This document shows, in pieces, positions 7,314-14,230 of a stretch of DNA of 34,942 nucleotides. Position numbers and translations under genes: made by a program. Every line of letters starts with the position of its first letter. The stretch's first letter is position 1. The stretch lies in NCBI RefSeq assembly GCF_030824455.1, contig NZ_JAVBXR010000105.1:1-34942 (forward strand). The letters are read 5' to 3'. Origin of the DNA: Desulfobulbus sp. GTDB lineage: Bacteria; Desulfobacterota; Desulfobulbia; Desulfobulbales; Desulfobulbaceae. Below the pieces are notes generated by a model. That model was not told where the DNA came from and did not search any database. It was given only the letters and a program-made list of their open reading frames with translations.

Positions 7314-9475
7314 ACGCCTTGTTCCTCCGGCTCTCCGGAACCCAGCGCCAAAGTCGCCCAGGCCGTGGCAATCCGCCCGCAGTCCCGGGTATGAAAAAGA
7401 GTGCGACGGCCCTCATCCTCGAACCAATACTCCAAAATCGGCTCGCCCAGCCAGCCGGGCCCTGTCTGTTGCGCCTTCAGCCATTCGCGGCCTCTGGTCT
7501 GCTCCTCCCTGGAATCGCCGGTGACGTCAAGCGCCAGCAGGGCCGCAGACGTTTCAATCACAGATTCTCCCCAGGAGCCATTCCCTTCTTGGCGGCTTGT
7601 TAACCACAGCGCCGCTCGGCGGCACGCTGCGGCAGCTGTGCCGGTTCCGGCGGCGTCATCATTGGTGGCGGCCAAAAAACGGACTGCATACCAGATTTGC
7701 AGAGTCTCCGATGGAAACCATTTGCCCGGCCATCCTCCAGTCACCCGCTGTTGGGAGAGCAGATATTGCCGGCAACGCACGATTTGAGCTGCATACCGGC
7801 CCGGGTCAATTCGGTGCAGCAGCCAGCCACAGAAGGCCGTAGCCGGGCAGTCCGGTCCGCGCCAGTATGGAGCGCGTCCGCTGCTGTCAACGGCAATCGT
7901 CCAGAATGCCCCGGATTGGTGGTCGTAAAACGCTTCCACCAGCCGGCGGCAACTGGTGCGCACCAATGCATGATGACGACCGGTGGTCAATAGACCTTCC
8001 ATGACCAGGGCGCTATCCAGGGAGGTCACACCGTAGCCCTGCTGATAGCCCCAGAGACCATCCACGGCTTCGCCAAGGAGATACTGTTCCAAATCGCGAT
8101 CCGGCTGGGCCTGGAGAACTAACCCATAATAAGCAATCGTTCCATCCTGCAGTCGTTCTGTTCCTTTAGGCCCGTCGCCGGTCATCCGGCTCGCCCAGGT
8201 CATGGCCAGGGGCTCGGCGGCAAAATCCGTTTGCACCGGCAATAGCGCCGGTTCCCGGCACATCTTGGCGGCCCGCCGGCCCGAGGCGATGGCCGCCCAC
8301 ATGCCATAGGGCATCTGCTGCTCATTCCACCAGGTATAGTCGCCAGCCAGCACCACGCCGGGCAAGGGGCGCAGTCGTGCATTGGAGAACCCCCCATAGA
8401 TTTCGTTATTGATGATGGGGCCTACAGCCGGCCAATGTTTGACCTCACTGAAAACTACCTGCTGCGGCGCCACCTCGCCGATGCCGAGACCGTTTAGTTC
8501 GTTGCGAACGAGTGCCACCTGTTCCGCATCACTGAGATCGCGGCAGGCTGTTGCCTGTTCAGCGACCAGATAGGCGGTCAGGACCACGGTCTCCGGTGCA
8601 GCGGCTGACCGGTGGAATACAAAGGTGTTGACCAAACCCTGGGTAGACACCACGTAGGAATAGGGTTGTAGATCGGCGCCGCGGCAATAGAGCACCACCA
8701 CCACGCCGCCGCCGTATTGCACCCGCCCCAGAAAATCGGTGGCCACGTTGGTTGCTCCCCGGCACAACTCACGGGCCGCCGCTGCCGGCGTCGCCAGAAT
8801 CACCCGTTCGGCAACAGCGTGTTGTTCTCTGCCTGCGGCCGTTTGCCAGCGCACTGTGGTTTGGCCGGTGATGACGTCGTGCTCCAGTCCCCTGACTTGG
8901 CAGCCGGTCCGGATTTCCACCCCGTCCTGTTCAGCCAGCCCCTCCACCAGGCTTATGTTGCCGTTCCGGAACCGGTGGGTGTCATGGCGGACCAGGCTGT
9001 CCCACCGGCGGGAGGGCGTGTACTCATGCAGGTTACCGGGATGGATTACCCGAAAAAAGGCCTGGAGCGCCATCGACAGATCCTCGCCCACCATGGCCGG
9101 CTTGGGGAAGGGCGCGGCAAGAAAGGATTTTAGGCAGAGCATATTACGGACGTCCGGCTGCAGGGCCTGTAGACAGTTGATGACCGATGCGCCGGTCACC
9201 AATTTTCCCTTATGGAAAAGACCGAGAGGATGCGCGCTGCATTCCAGAGGCCCGGATGCCACGGGAAAAGGCGCCCACTGGGGATTATAGGCGAACAATG
9301 CCCCGGTTTCATATGTTATGCCTCCGTGATGGCGGGTGATGATTTTGCCGCCCACAGTCGGCTCCGCCTCCAGCACCAGCACCCGTTGTTGGTCGCGACC
9401 CAATTCGCAGGCGGCAGCCAGCCCGGCCAAGCCGGCGCCCACAATGACGACCGGGAATCGTAGGGATGAAGACAT
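7301..9475 (-). CDS. FAD-dependent amine oxidase-like domain fused to terpene-cyclase-like alpha-toroid domain
   Basis: This two-domain protein has 724 residues from the chosen start. Residues 1 to about 430 form a flavin oxidoreductase of the amine oxidase/phytoene desaturase/protoporphyrinogen oxidase type, with VVIVGAGLAGLAAACELG and a following acidic LEAEPTVGGKI, and the C-terminal FAD contact GVVLAGDYTWW. Residues from about 450 on show the repeated helical pattern of squalene-cyclase/prenyltransferase alpha-toroid proteins (GLWGYQQGYGVTSLDSALV, GGWPGKWFP, GNGSWGESVIETSAALLAL). No DxDD cyclase motif is visible in that part. The ATG at 9475 is preferred to earlier starts because GAGAGG lies upstream of it and it avoids overlap with the previous gene. 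It may oxidise the peptide or an isoprenoid-like substrate; neither is proven. Confidence 0.82.
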   Translation of the reverse strand: MSSSLRFPVVIVGAGLAGLAAACELGRDQQRVLVLEAEPTVGGKIITRHHGGITYETGALFAYNPQWAPFPVASGPLECSAHPLGLFHKGKLVTGASVINCLQALQPDVRNMLCLKSFLAAPFPKPAMVGEDLSMALQAFFRVIHPGNLHEYTPSRRWDSLVRHDTHRFRNGNISLVEGLAEQDGVEIRTGCQVRGLEHDVITGQTTVRWQTAAGREQHAVAERVILATPAAAARELCRGATNVATDFLGRVQYGGGVVVVLYCRGADLQPYSYVVSTQGLVNTFVFHRSAAAPETVVLTAYLVAEQATACRDLSDAEQVALVRNELNGLGIGEVAPQQVVFSEVKHWPAVGPIINNEIYGGFSNARLRPLPGVVLAGDYTWWNEQQMPYGMWAAIASGRRAAKMCREPALLPVQTDFAAEPLAMTWASRMTGDGPKGTERLQDGTIAYYGLVLQAQPDRDLEQYLLGEAVDGLWGYQQGYGVTSLDSALVMEGLLTTGRHHALVRTSCRRLVEAFYDHQSGAFWTIAVDSSGRAPYWRGPDCPATAFCGWLLHRIDPGRYAAQIVRCRQYLLSQQRVTGGWPGKWFPSETLQIWYAVRFLAATNDDAAGTGTAAAACRRAALWLTSRQEGNGSWGESVIETSAALLALDVTGDSREEQTRGREWLKAQQTGPGWLGEPILEYWFEDEGRRTLFHTRDCGRIATAWATLALGSGEPEEQGVCTR

Positions 9476-9494
9476 GCCAAGAGGCCTCTCGGAA

Positions 9495-10661
9495 TTACCA
9501 GGCATGGTTGACTTGCTGCATGGCGGCAACTGTTGAGGGAAAAACATCAGCGAGAGGCAAACTCGGTCGGCTTACGGCCAGATAGGCCTTGGCCTGGGTG
9601 ATACGGCCCTGATGCAGGGTGCATTTCACATGATGAATTTTTCGGAAGGTGTGCAGATAGACTAGATTGCCGGCGAAGCGGTCGCAGAGCGGGGACGCGG
9701 TGATTCCGGTATAGTCCCGTACCGCTTGCCCTTTTTCTGGCAGACAGAGACCGCGGCGAGTCAAATAATTGAGCAGTTCCAGCCACTGGCCGGGGTCGTC
9801 CTGTAACCAGTCCTGGTAGCATTCAAACCCGATGGCCGCGTCCACCCCTTTCCCGGTCAGGTTGAAGTCTAGAGCAAAATATTGCGACATAGGGAGCAGC
9901 TCTGACAAGATAGGGGTCAACGCCTCTGCCTCGCCTTCCGGCAGGATCATTGCCAGCCAGGGGATGATCGCCTCCGGTGATATCTTATTGACGCAGAGTC
10001 GCAGGCCGCAATCATCCACTCTGGTCAACATCAACCCTATCTGGAACAGTTTGGCGTCGATGGGCATGGTCTCCAGAAACCATCGCAGAACACTAATATC
10101 AGGCACAGAGCGTCTGTGCAAATGCATGATCTCAGCGGTAACTGCAAGGATTTCCCGGGGCGACGAATGCGACTCCGGGCCAAAGAAAAAATTGGGGCTC
10201 CTGCTGGCTTTTTGCAAGGCCTCTTGGGAAAGAGCCTCGGCAAGGTCGAACTCAAGCCAAATATTGCGGAGATGATTGCGAAACAAATGCAGGTCGTTTA
10301 GCCAGCATTGGGCAAGAATACGCAGGTTATTCCAGCCGGGCCATGTATCGCACAACTGGTCCAGAGCAGAAGGAATTTCACCTGCCAGCAAAGCGATGCC
10401 TGGAGTCTCCCGCTTGACTTCAAACAGAATATCCGCCAAGGCTGTCTTCTGGCCGAGGCGACATTCGAATCCCCAGAAATTCGACAATTCGACAGGGAGC
10501 AGCGAGGCGACCTCGGCCAGCCGGTTATAGCCCTCCTCGTTGATCAGGACAGGCGGCAGCGCGGGTTTGATCCATTGCAGAATCGTGAGCAATTGTTGTG
10601 ATAGTGTCCCGCTGGCAGCATCGGTAGCCACATTTCCGCTTTCAGACGGCGCGGACTTCAT
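9495..10661 (-). CDS. Conserved-looking protein of unknown function (388 aa)
   Basis: I do not recognise this family. The protein is soluble, with no signal peptide or membrane segment. Stretches that look conserved are IWLEFDL, FALDFNLTGKG, IGFECYQDWL, the GLCLPEKGQAVRDYTG region, and a C-terminal IHHVKCTLHQGR...QAKAYLAV segment with alternating hydrophobic residues that suggests beta strands. The start is supported by GGAGG 9 bases before the ATG. It overlaps the epimerase gene by 20 bases and lies 19 bases before the FAD/cyclase-like gene, so it is almost certainly co-expressed with the modification enzymes. It may be a RiPP tailoring enzyme or a precursor-binding partner, by position only. 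Confidence 0.8.
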   Translation of the reverse strand: MKSAPSESGNVATDAASGTLSQQLLTILQWIKPALPPVLINEEGYNRLAEVASLLPVELSNFWGFECRLGQKTALADILFEVKRETPGIALLAGEIPSALDQLCDTWPGWNNLRILAQCWLNDLHLFRNHLRNIWLEFDLAEALSQEALQKASRSPNFFFGPESHSSPREILAVTAEIMHLHRRSVPDISVLRWFLETMPIDAKLFQIGLMLTRVDDCGLRLCVNKISPEAIIPWLAMILPEGEAEALTPILSELLPMSQYFALDFNLTGKGVDAAIGFECYQDWLQDDPGQWLELLNYLTRRGLCLPEKGQAVRDYTGITASPLCDRFAGNLVYLHTFRKIHHVKCTLHQGRITQAKAYLAVSRPSLPLADVFPSTVAAMQQVNHAW

Positions 10662-12126
10662 CCAGAAAGCCTCCGTCGAAAAGTTGCTTCACTGCCATGC
10701 CGGTCAGCATGGGATTAATTCGCAGAGTATCGGTCATGGTGCTGTACATCTGGTCAACTCGCTGATTTCCCTCTGCAATCATGGCTCCCAGAGGCGCCAC
10801 CACCTCTTTGCCGGCAAAATGATGCACTTGGTTCGGGGAAATTAGGTCAAATCCCTGTTCGGTGGGCTTGAAGCACAGATCATCCCGGAATCGCACCACT
10901 GAGTCAGGGCGGGGCGTCAAAGGCATGTTGCGCTCAATCAACTCCTCTATTGCCCGATGGAAATCAAGCGCGTCGGTGAACGCTGCCGTGTCGTAAATCC
11001 GGTAGCCATAGGCCCATTTTTTCGAAGTGTAGCACGGACTGACCAACTGAATGGTCTTATGCACCATATTGATCAGAAAACCGGACACACAGGCGATGGA
11101 CCCCTGGGGGACGATCTGATCCATATAGTGGCCGCTCTCCCGGTCACGCATCCCGTTTTGTTCCGCCAGTATTCTGCCGCCGGTAACTTTTTGCCGTGGA
11201 TGTTCCCTGGTCTGGATCAGGAGTTCCACATCGCGCAATTCATCAGGAGTATATAGCTCGTGAATTTTGAGCAGCATCTTTTTGGTCAAAACGCTGAAAC
11301 GCGGCCAAGGGAGGTTCCCTTGCCGGTAAAAGGCGATCAGTGACCGCACCCACTCGGCATCACCGGGAACAGCGGTGGAGGTACAGCTTGCATGGCCGGT
11401 AATTTTGGCAAAATCCTTGAGAAAATCGAGGTAATGGGGGTTGTCATGGGGTTCGGTGCCATAATAGAGCAAGGCCATGGCGGCCTGATCACGGCCGAAA
11501 ACATCGGCGCATGCCTTGACTACATCCTGGAAAAACTCCCGGTTTTCCAGATAATCGAAATTGGTGGTCAATTTGCGGGCGGCAAAGGCGCAGAACCAAC
11601 AGCCGACACTACAACCGTCGCCAAGCTCAAAGGCCAGGATAGGGTGATCAATAACGTGGCCGAAATGGCCGAGTTCACTCTTCGCGGCCGCCACCCTCCG
11701 CATCCTCCAGGCGTCAAACCGTGGATTCTTGGGCACCCGGAAAACAGTGCTCCTGAAGTGACGATAGACCTTATTCTTTTGCGCCACATAGCGGGTCCAG
11801 AGGGCAAGCAATGGCCTCTGGGCAATTTTCTCAAGAAGTTCAGCCGGCATGGCGTCCTGGCAACCGCATGCCCGGAGAAAGTTGAGCTGGAAGTCGGAAT
11901 TTTCCCAGAGGAGGTCAAGTTCCCGAAGGTCAAAGGTTACTCCAATTTGTTGCAAACGTGCTCGTTGTTCCTGTGAAAACGATCCGGAGCCGGCGGCGGC
12001 GGCAAATTCCTGATCTCCCTGAACCCATTCAAAAAAACGCTTTAAACGGACAATCAAGTCCATCTCTTCAACGGTAAAACAGGCAATAAGCTGCTCGTAA
12101 GCATTCAACGGCGTTTCCTCTGACAT
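10642..12126 (-). CDS. Radical SAM RiPP amino-acid epimerase (PoyD-like)
   Basis: This 494-residue radical SAM enzyme has the [4Fe-4S]-binding CX3CX2C motif at Cys172, Cys176 and Cys179, in the context ELGDGCSVGCWFCAFAA. This context, plus the later QGSIACVSGF, LVSPCYTSKKWAYGYRIYD and SVVRFRDDL segments, matches what I know of the PoyD/OspD family (model name 'radical SAM family RiPP maturation amino acid epimerase'). These enzymes convert L-residues of a precursor core to D-residues, using a conserved Cys as hydrogen donor. Cys346 and Cys365 are candidates here. A strong GGGGGAG ribosome site precedes the ATG. It lies 170 bases downstream of the last precursor gene, past an inverted repeat, and overlaps the 388-residue gene by 20 bases. 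The precursors beside it are the expected substrates. Confidence 0.9.
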   Translation of the reverse strand: MSEETPLNAYEQLIACFTVEEMDLIVRLKRFFEWVQGDQEFAAAAGSGSFSQEQRARLQQIGVTFDLRELDLLWENSDFQLNFLRACGCQDAMPAELLEKIAQRPLLALWTRYVAQKNKVYRHFRSTVFRVPKNPRFDAWRMRRVAAAKSELGHFGHVIDHPILAFELGDGCSVGCWFCAFAARKLTTNFDYLENREFFQDVVKACADVFGRDQAAMALLYYGTEPHDNPHYLDFLKDFAKITGHASCTSTAVPGDAEWVRSLIAFYRQGNLPWPRFSVLTKKMLLKIHELYTPDELRDVELLIQTREHPRQKVTGGRILAEQNGMRDRESGHYMDQIVPQGSIACVSGFLINMVHKTIQLVSPCYTSKKWAYGYRIYDTAAFTDALDFHRAIEELIERNMPLTPRPDSVVRFRDDLCFKPTEQGFDLISPNQVHHFAGKEVVAPLGAMIAEGNQRVDQMYSTMTDTLRINPMLTGMAVKQLFDGGFLDEVRAV

Positions 12127-12190
12127 CTCTCCCCCTTGCTTGTATTCAACAGACCTTGATGGATTTTCTTCCCTGGTTCACGGTTGCCAG

Positions 12191-12249
12191 GGGCAGGGGC
12201 GGCAAGCATGCTCTCAACTAACGCTCTTGCGAAAAAGGTACCCCTGCCC
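12191..12249 (-). promoter_or_regulatory. Inverted repeat between precursor 1 and the epimerase gene (possible attenuator)
   Basis: Two perfectly complementary 9-base arms lie at 12191-12199 (GGGCAGGGG on +) and 12241-12249 (CCCCTGCCC), separated by 41 bases. The pairing can extend past a two-base bulge through GCC/GGC. The loop holds an 8-base palindrome, AGCATGCT, at 12205-12212. No T-run follows on the minus strand, so it is not a classic intrinsic terminator. Its place after the four precursor genes and before the enzyme genes fits an RNA-stabilising or partly terminating element that favours precursor over enzyme mRNA. That role is inferred. Confidence 0.45.
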
Positions 12250-12296
12250 GGCAAACACTTGCAACCGCGAATCCGACAACCCGACTCTCTTCCGTC

Positions 12297-12635
12297 TTAC
12301 CAGGATTTGCAGGCGGCAACCGCAGCCCCGGCAGCGCCAACCGCCGAAATGACGCCGAGGACCGCAACCGCAACTGAACCGCAGGCAATGGCGGTGGCGG
12401 TGGCGAATCCGCCGGCTACCTTTTCCAAATCTTCCTCGCTCAACTCATCGCTCATGTTCACCCCGCCTTCCTGGGCCAGAGCCATGATGTCCGCCTGGGT
12501 GAAATGCAGGCCAAGTTCGCTGGCATGGGCAATAAGACCGTCAACGTTTTCCAAGCCGATTGCTTTGGCTTTATTGCGCACCTCTTCCTGTTCACCGCAC
12601 AACAGTCCGTACTTCTTCAGATCTTCGACACTCAT
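12297..12635 (-). CDS. Nif11-leader RiPP precursor peptide 1
   Basis: This is a 112-residue precursor. The ATG at 12635 is chosen because GAAGAGAG sits about 5 bases upstream and because all four paralogues then begin MSVEDLKK. Residues 1-76 form a Nif11-type leader ending ELSEEDLEKVAGG, a double-Gly site for the C39 protease of the exporter. The 36-residue core runs from FATATAIACG to AACKSW. It contains only small or hydrophobic residues plus Thr and Ser, two Cys (core positions 9 and 33), one Lys and a terminal Trp. It is the last of four tandem precursor genes and has the most diverged leader (LLCGEQEEVR, HASELGLHF). The expected modification is epimerisation by the adjacent radical SAM enzyme. 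Confidence 0.92.
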   Translation of the reverse strand: MSVEDLKKYGLLCGEQEEVRNKAKAIGLENVDGLIAHASELGLHFTQADIMALAQEGGVNMSDELSEEDLEKVAGGFATATAIACGSVAVAVLGVISAVGAAGAAVAACKSW

Positions 12636-12745
12636 GATCACTCTCTTCACTGGTTGATGATGCTTTTTTCCTTCGATCAGCCCTTGTTTCAGTACGATCC
12701 AAAATGCCCTTGCCGCTGAAAAAAGATTGCCTGATCAGTCTTCGG

Positions 12746-13084
12746 CTACCATGCCTTGGCGGTAACCACCGCTGCCCCGGCGCCGACAGCGCCGGCAACA
12801 GCAACGACACACGCGGCGGCCAAGCCAAGCACAGCCCCAACTGTGACCGTGACCACCCCGCCCGCCACTTTTTCCAGATCCTCCTCGCTCAACTCCTCGC
12901 TCTTGGCAAGCCCGGATTCTTTGGCCAGGACCACCAGGTCCTCTTGGGTAAAGTGGAGACCAAGCTCTTTGGCGTACGCAATCTGCGCATCAATGTTATC
13001 AATGCCGATCGCCTTCGCTTTATTGCGCACCTCTTCCTTTTCATTGCACATCTGCCCGAATTTTTTCAAATCCTCGACACTCAT
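12746..13084 (-). CDS. Nif11-leader RiPP precursor peptide 2
   Basis: This is a 112-residue precursor. The ATG at 13084 is preferred over one at 13090, because AGGAGA directly abuts the upstream ATG and is correctly spaced (6 bases) only for the inner one. The leader has 76 residues with FTQEDLVVLAKESG and ends ELSEEDLEKVAGG. The 36-residue core runs from VVTVTVGAVL to VVTAKAW, with a single Cys (core position 16), no charged residue except the Lys third from the end, and a terminal Trp. The 203 bases before it contain an 8-base inverted repeat. Expected cleavage is after GG by the C39 transporter. Confidence 0.92.
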   Translation of the reverse strand: MSVEDLKKFGQMCNEKEEVRNKAKAIGIDNIDAQIAYAKELGLHFTQEDLVVLAKESGLAKSEELSEEDLEKVAGGVVTVTVGAVLGLAAACVVAVAGAVGAGAAVVTAKAW

Positions 13085-13127
13085 CGCCATTCTCCTCGCG
13101 TTGATTTATACTGCTCTGGCGTATACT

Positions 13128-13198
13128 GGATACCCAGGCGCCCATGATTGCGACCCCGTGGAGGGTTGACTCCTTGCAGGTGACATAAACGGGTATCC
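13128..13198. repeat. 8-base inverted repeat in the gap between precursors 3 and 2
   Basis: GGATACCC at 13128-13135 and GGGTATCC at 13191-13198 form a perfect inverted repeat with a 55-base loop. The surrounding 203-base gap is the longest in the precursor array and shows no coding potential I can support. It could be an RNA hairpin or a remnant of a lost precursor copy. The evidence is weak. Confidence 0.3.
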
Positions 13199-13287
13199 AA
13201 CCCCGTTCGCCAGCCGGCGGGCACCCCTCGGCGCCCTATCCACCTGGAAGCTCTGCATAAAGAGCAATCCTGGTATTCGCTGTCGTC

Positions 13288-13632
13288 TTACCAAGTCTTG
13301 CTGATGGCAGCAGACAGACCACCGACAGTAAGCGCAGCGGCGCCAGCTGCTGCAATGCCACCGAGAACACACACGCCAACTACCGCAGCGGTGGTGGTGA
13401 CCACCCCGCCAGCCACTTTTTCCAGATCCTCCTCGCTCAACTCCTCGCTCTTCTCGATCCCGGCTTCTTGGGCCAGCGCCACCATGTCCTGCTGGGTAAA
13501 CGTCAAGCCAAGTTCTTTGGCGTAGGCAATATGGCCATCAACGTCTTCTAGGCCTATTGCTTTGGCTTTAGTACGGATATTTTCCTGTTCAACGCACAAC
13601 TGGCCGTACTTCTTCAGATCCTCGACACTCAT
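13288..13632 (-). CDS. Nif11-leader RiPP precursor peptide 3
   Basis: This is a 114-residue precursor. The ATG at 13632 has GAGGAGGG 5 bases upstream and gives the shared MSVEDLKKYG start; a start at 13647 would leave no such site. The 76-residue leader carries LGLTFTQQDMVALAQEAG and ends ELSEEDLEKVAGG. The 38-residue core starts VVTTTAAVVG and ends AAISKTW, with one Cys (core position 12), many Ala and Gly residues, one Lys and a terminal Trp. The core start VVTTTA is shared with precursor 4, while the rest differs, giving the usual RiPP pattern of a constant leader and a variable core. Confidence 0.92.
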   Translation of the reverse strand: MSVEDLKKYGQLCVEQENIRTKAKAIGLEDVDGHIAYAKELGLTFTQQDMVALAQEAGIEKSEELSEEDLEKVAGGVVTTTAAVVGVCVLGGIAAAGAAALTVGGLSAAISKTW

Positions 13633-13803
13633 TGCCACCCTCCTCATCAGTTGTTATTGCGAATGTCATGGTATCGCAGCACAGTACGCCTCTCTTTTTC
13701 GAGGTGTTTGCCATGTTGATTCGACACCTTGCTATTGTTGCTTTTTTACCAGACAGCTATTTGCCGCCTGCTCCCGCACCTTGCAGAAACCAGCCGTGCT
13801 CGC

Positions 13804-14151
13804 TCACCAAGCCTTGCTGCCCACAGCAGCCACACTTCCGATAACAAGACCACCCGCAGCGGCCCCACAGGCCAGGCACGAGGCAATACCCACCACCGCA
13901 GCGAGGGCGGTAGTGGTGACAACACCGCCGGCCACCTTTTCCAGATCCTCCTCGTTCAATTCATCACACTTCTCAAGCCCGGCTTCTTTGGCCAGGGCGA
14001 CCAGATCCTCCTGGGTAAAGGACAGGCCGAGTTCTTTGGCATAGGCGATCTGACCGCCAATATCCTCCAGGCCGATTGCTTTGGCCTTGTTCCGCACCTC
14101 TTCCTTTTCATTGCACAGCTGGCCGTATTTTTTCAGATCCTCGACACTCAT
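13804..14151 (-). CDS. Nif11-leader RiPP precursor peptide 4 (first in array)
   Basis: This is a 115-residue precursor and the first of the four in transcription order. A strong AGGAGAGG precedes the ATG. The 76-residue leader has LGLSFTQEDLVALAKEAG and ends ELNEEDLEKVAGG. The 39-residue core starts VVTTTALAAV and ends VGSKAW, with two Cys (core positions 16 and 19), a Gly/Ala-rich middle, one Lys and a terminal Trp. The 79-base gap to the serine hydrolase gene upstream holds a small hairpin (GTGTT/AACAC at 14189-14203) but no promoter I can defend, so it is probably read from the long operon transcript. Confidence 0.92.
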   Translation of the reverse strand: MSVEDLKKYGQLCNEKEEVRNKAKAIGLEDIGGQIAYAKELGLSFTQEDLVALAKEAGLEKCDELNEEDLEKVAGGVVTTTALAAVVGIASCLACGAAAGGLVIGSVAAVGSKAW

Positions 14152-14230
14152 AACACCTCTCCTTTTGGGTTCGTCATTTGTCTTACGGGTGTTGCAAGAA
14201 CACTCCGCAGCAGGTCTCTCTTGTTGATCT

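Noticed and set aside
12297..14151. CRISPR array or simple tandem repeat
   Set aside because: The repeated units are four diverged coding genes with separate ribosome sites, not short identical repeats with spacers.
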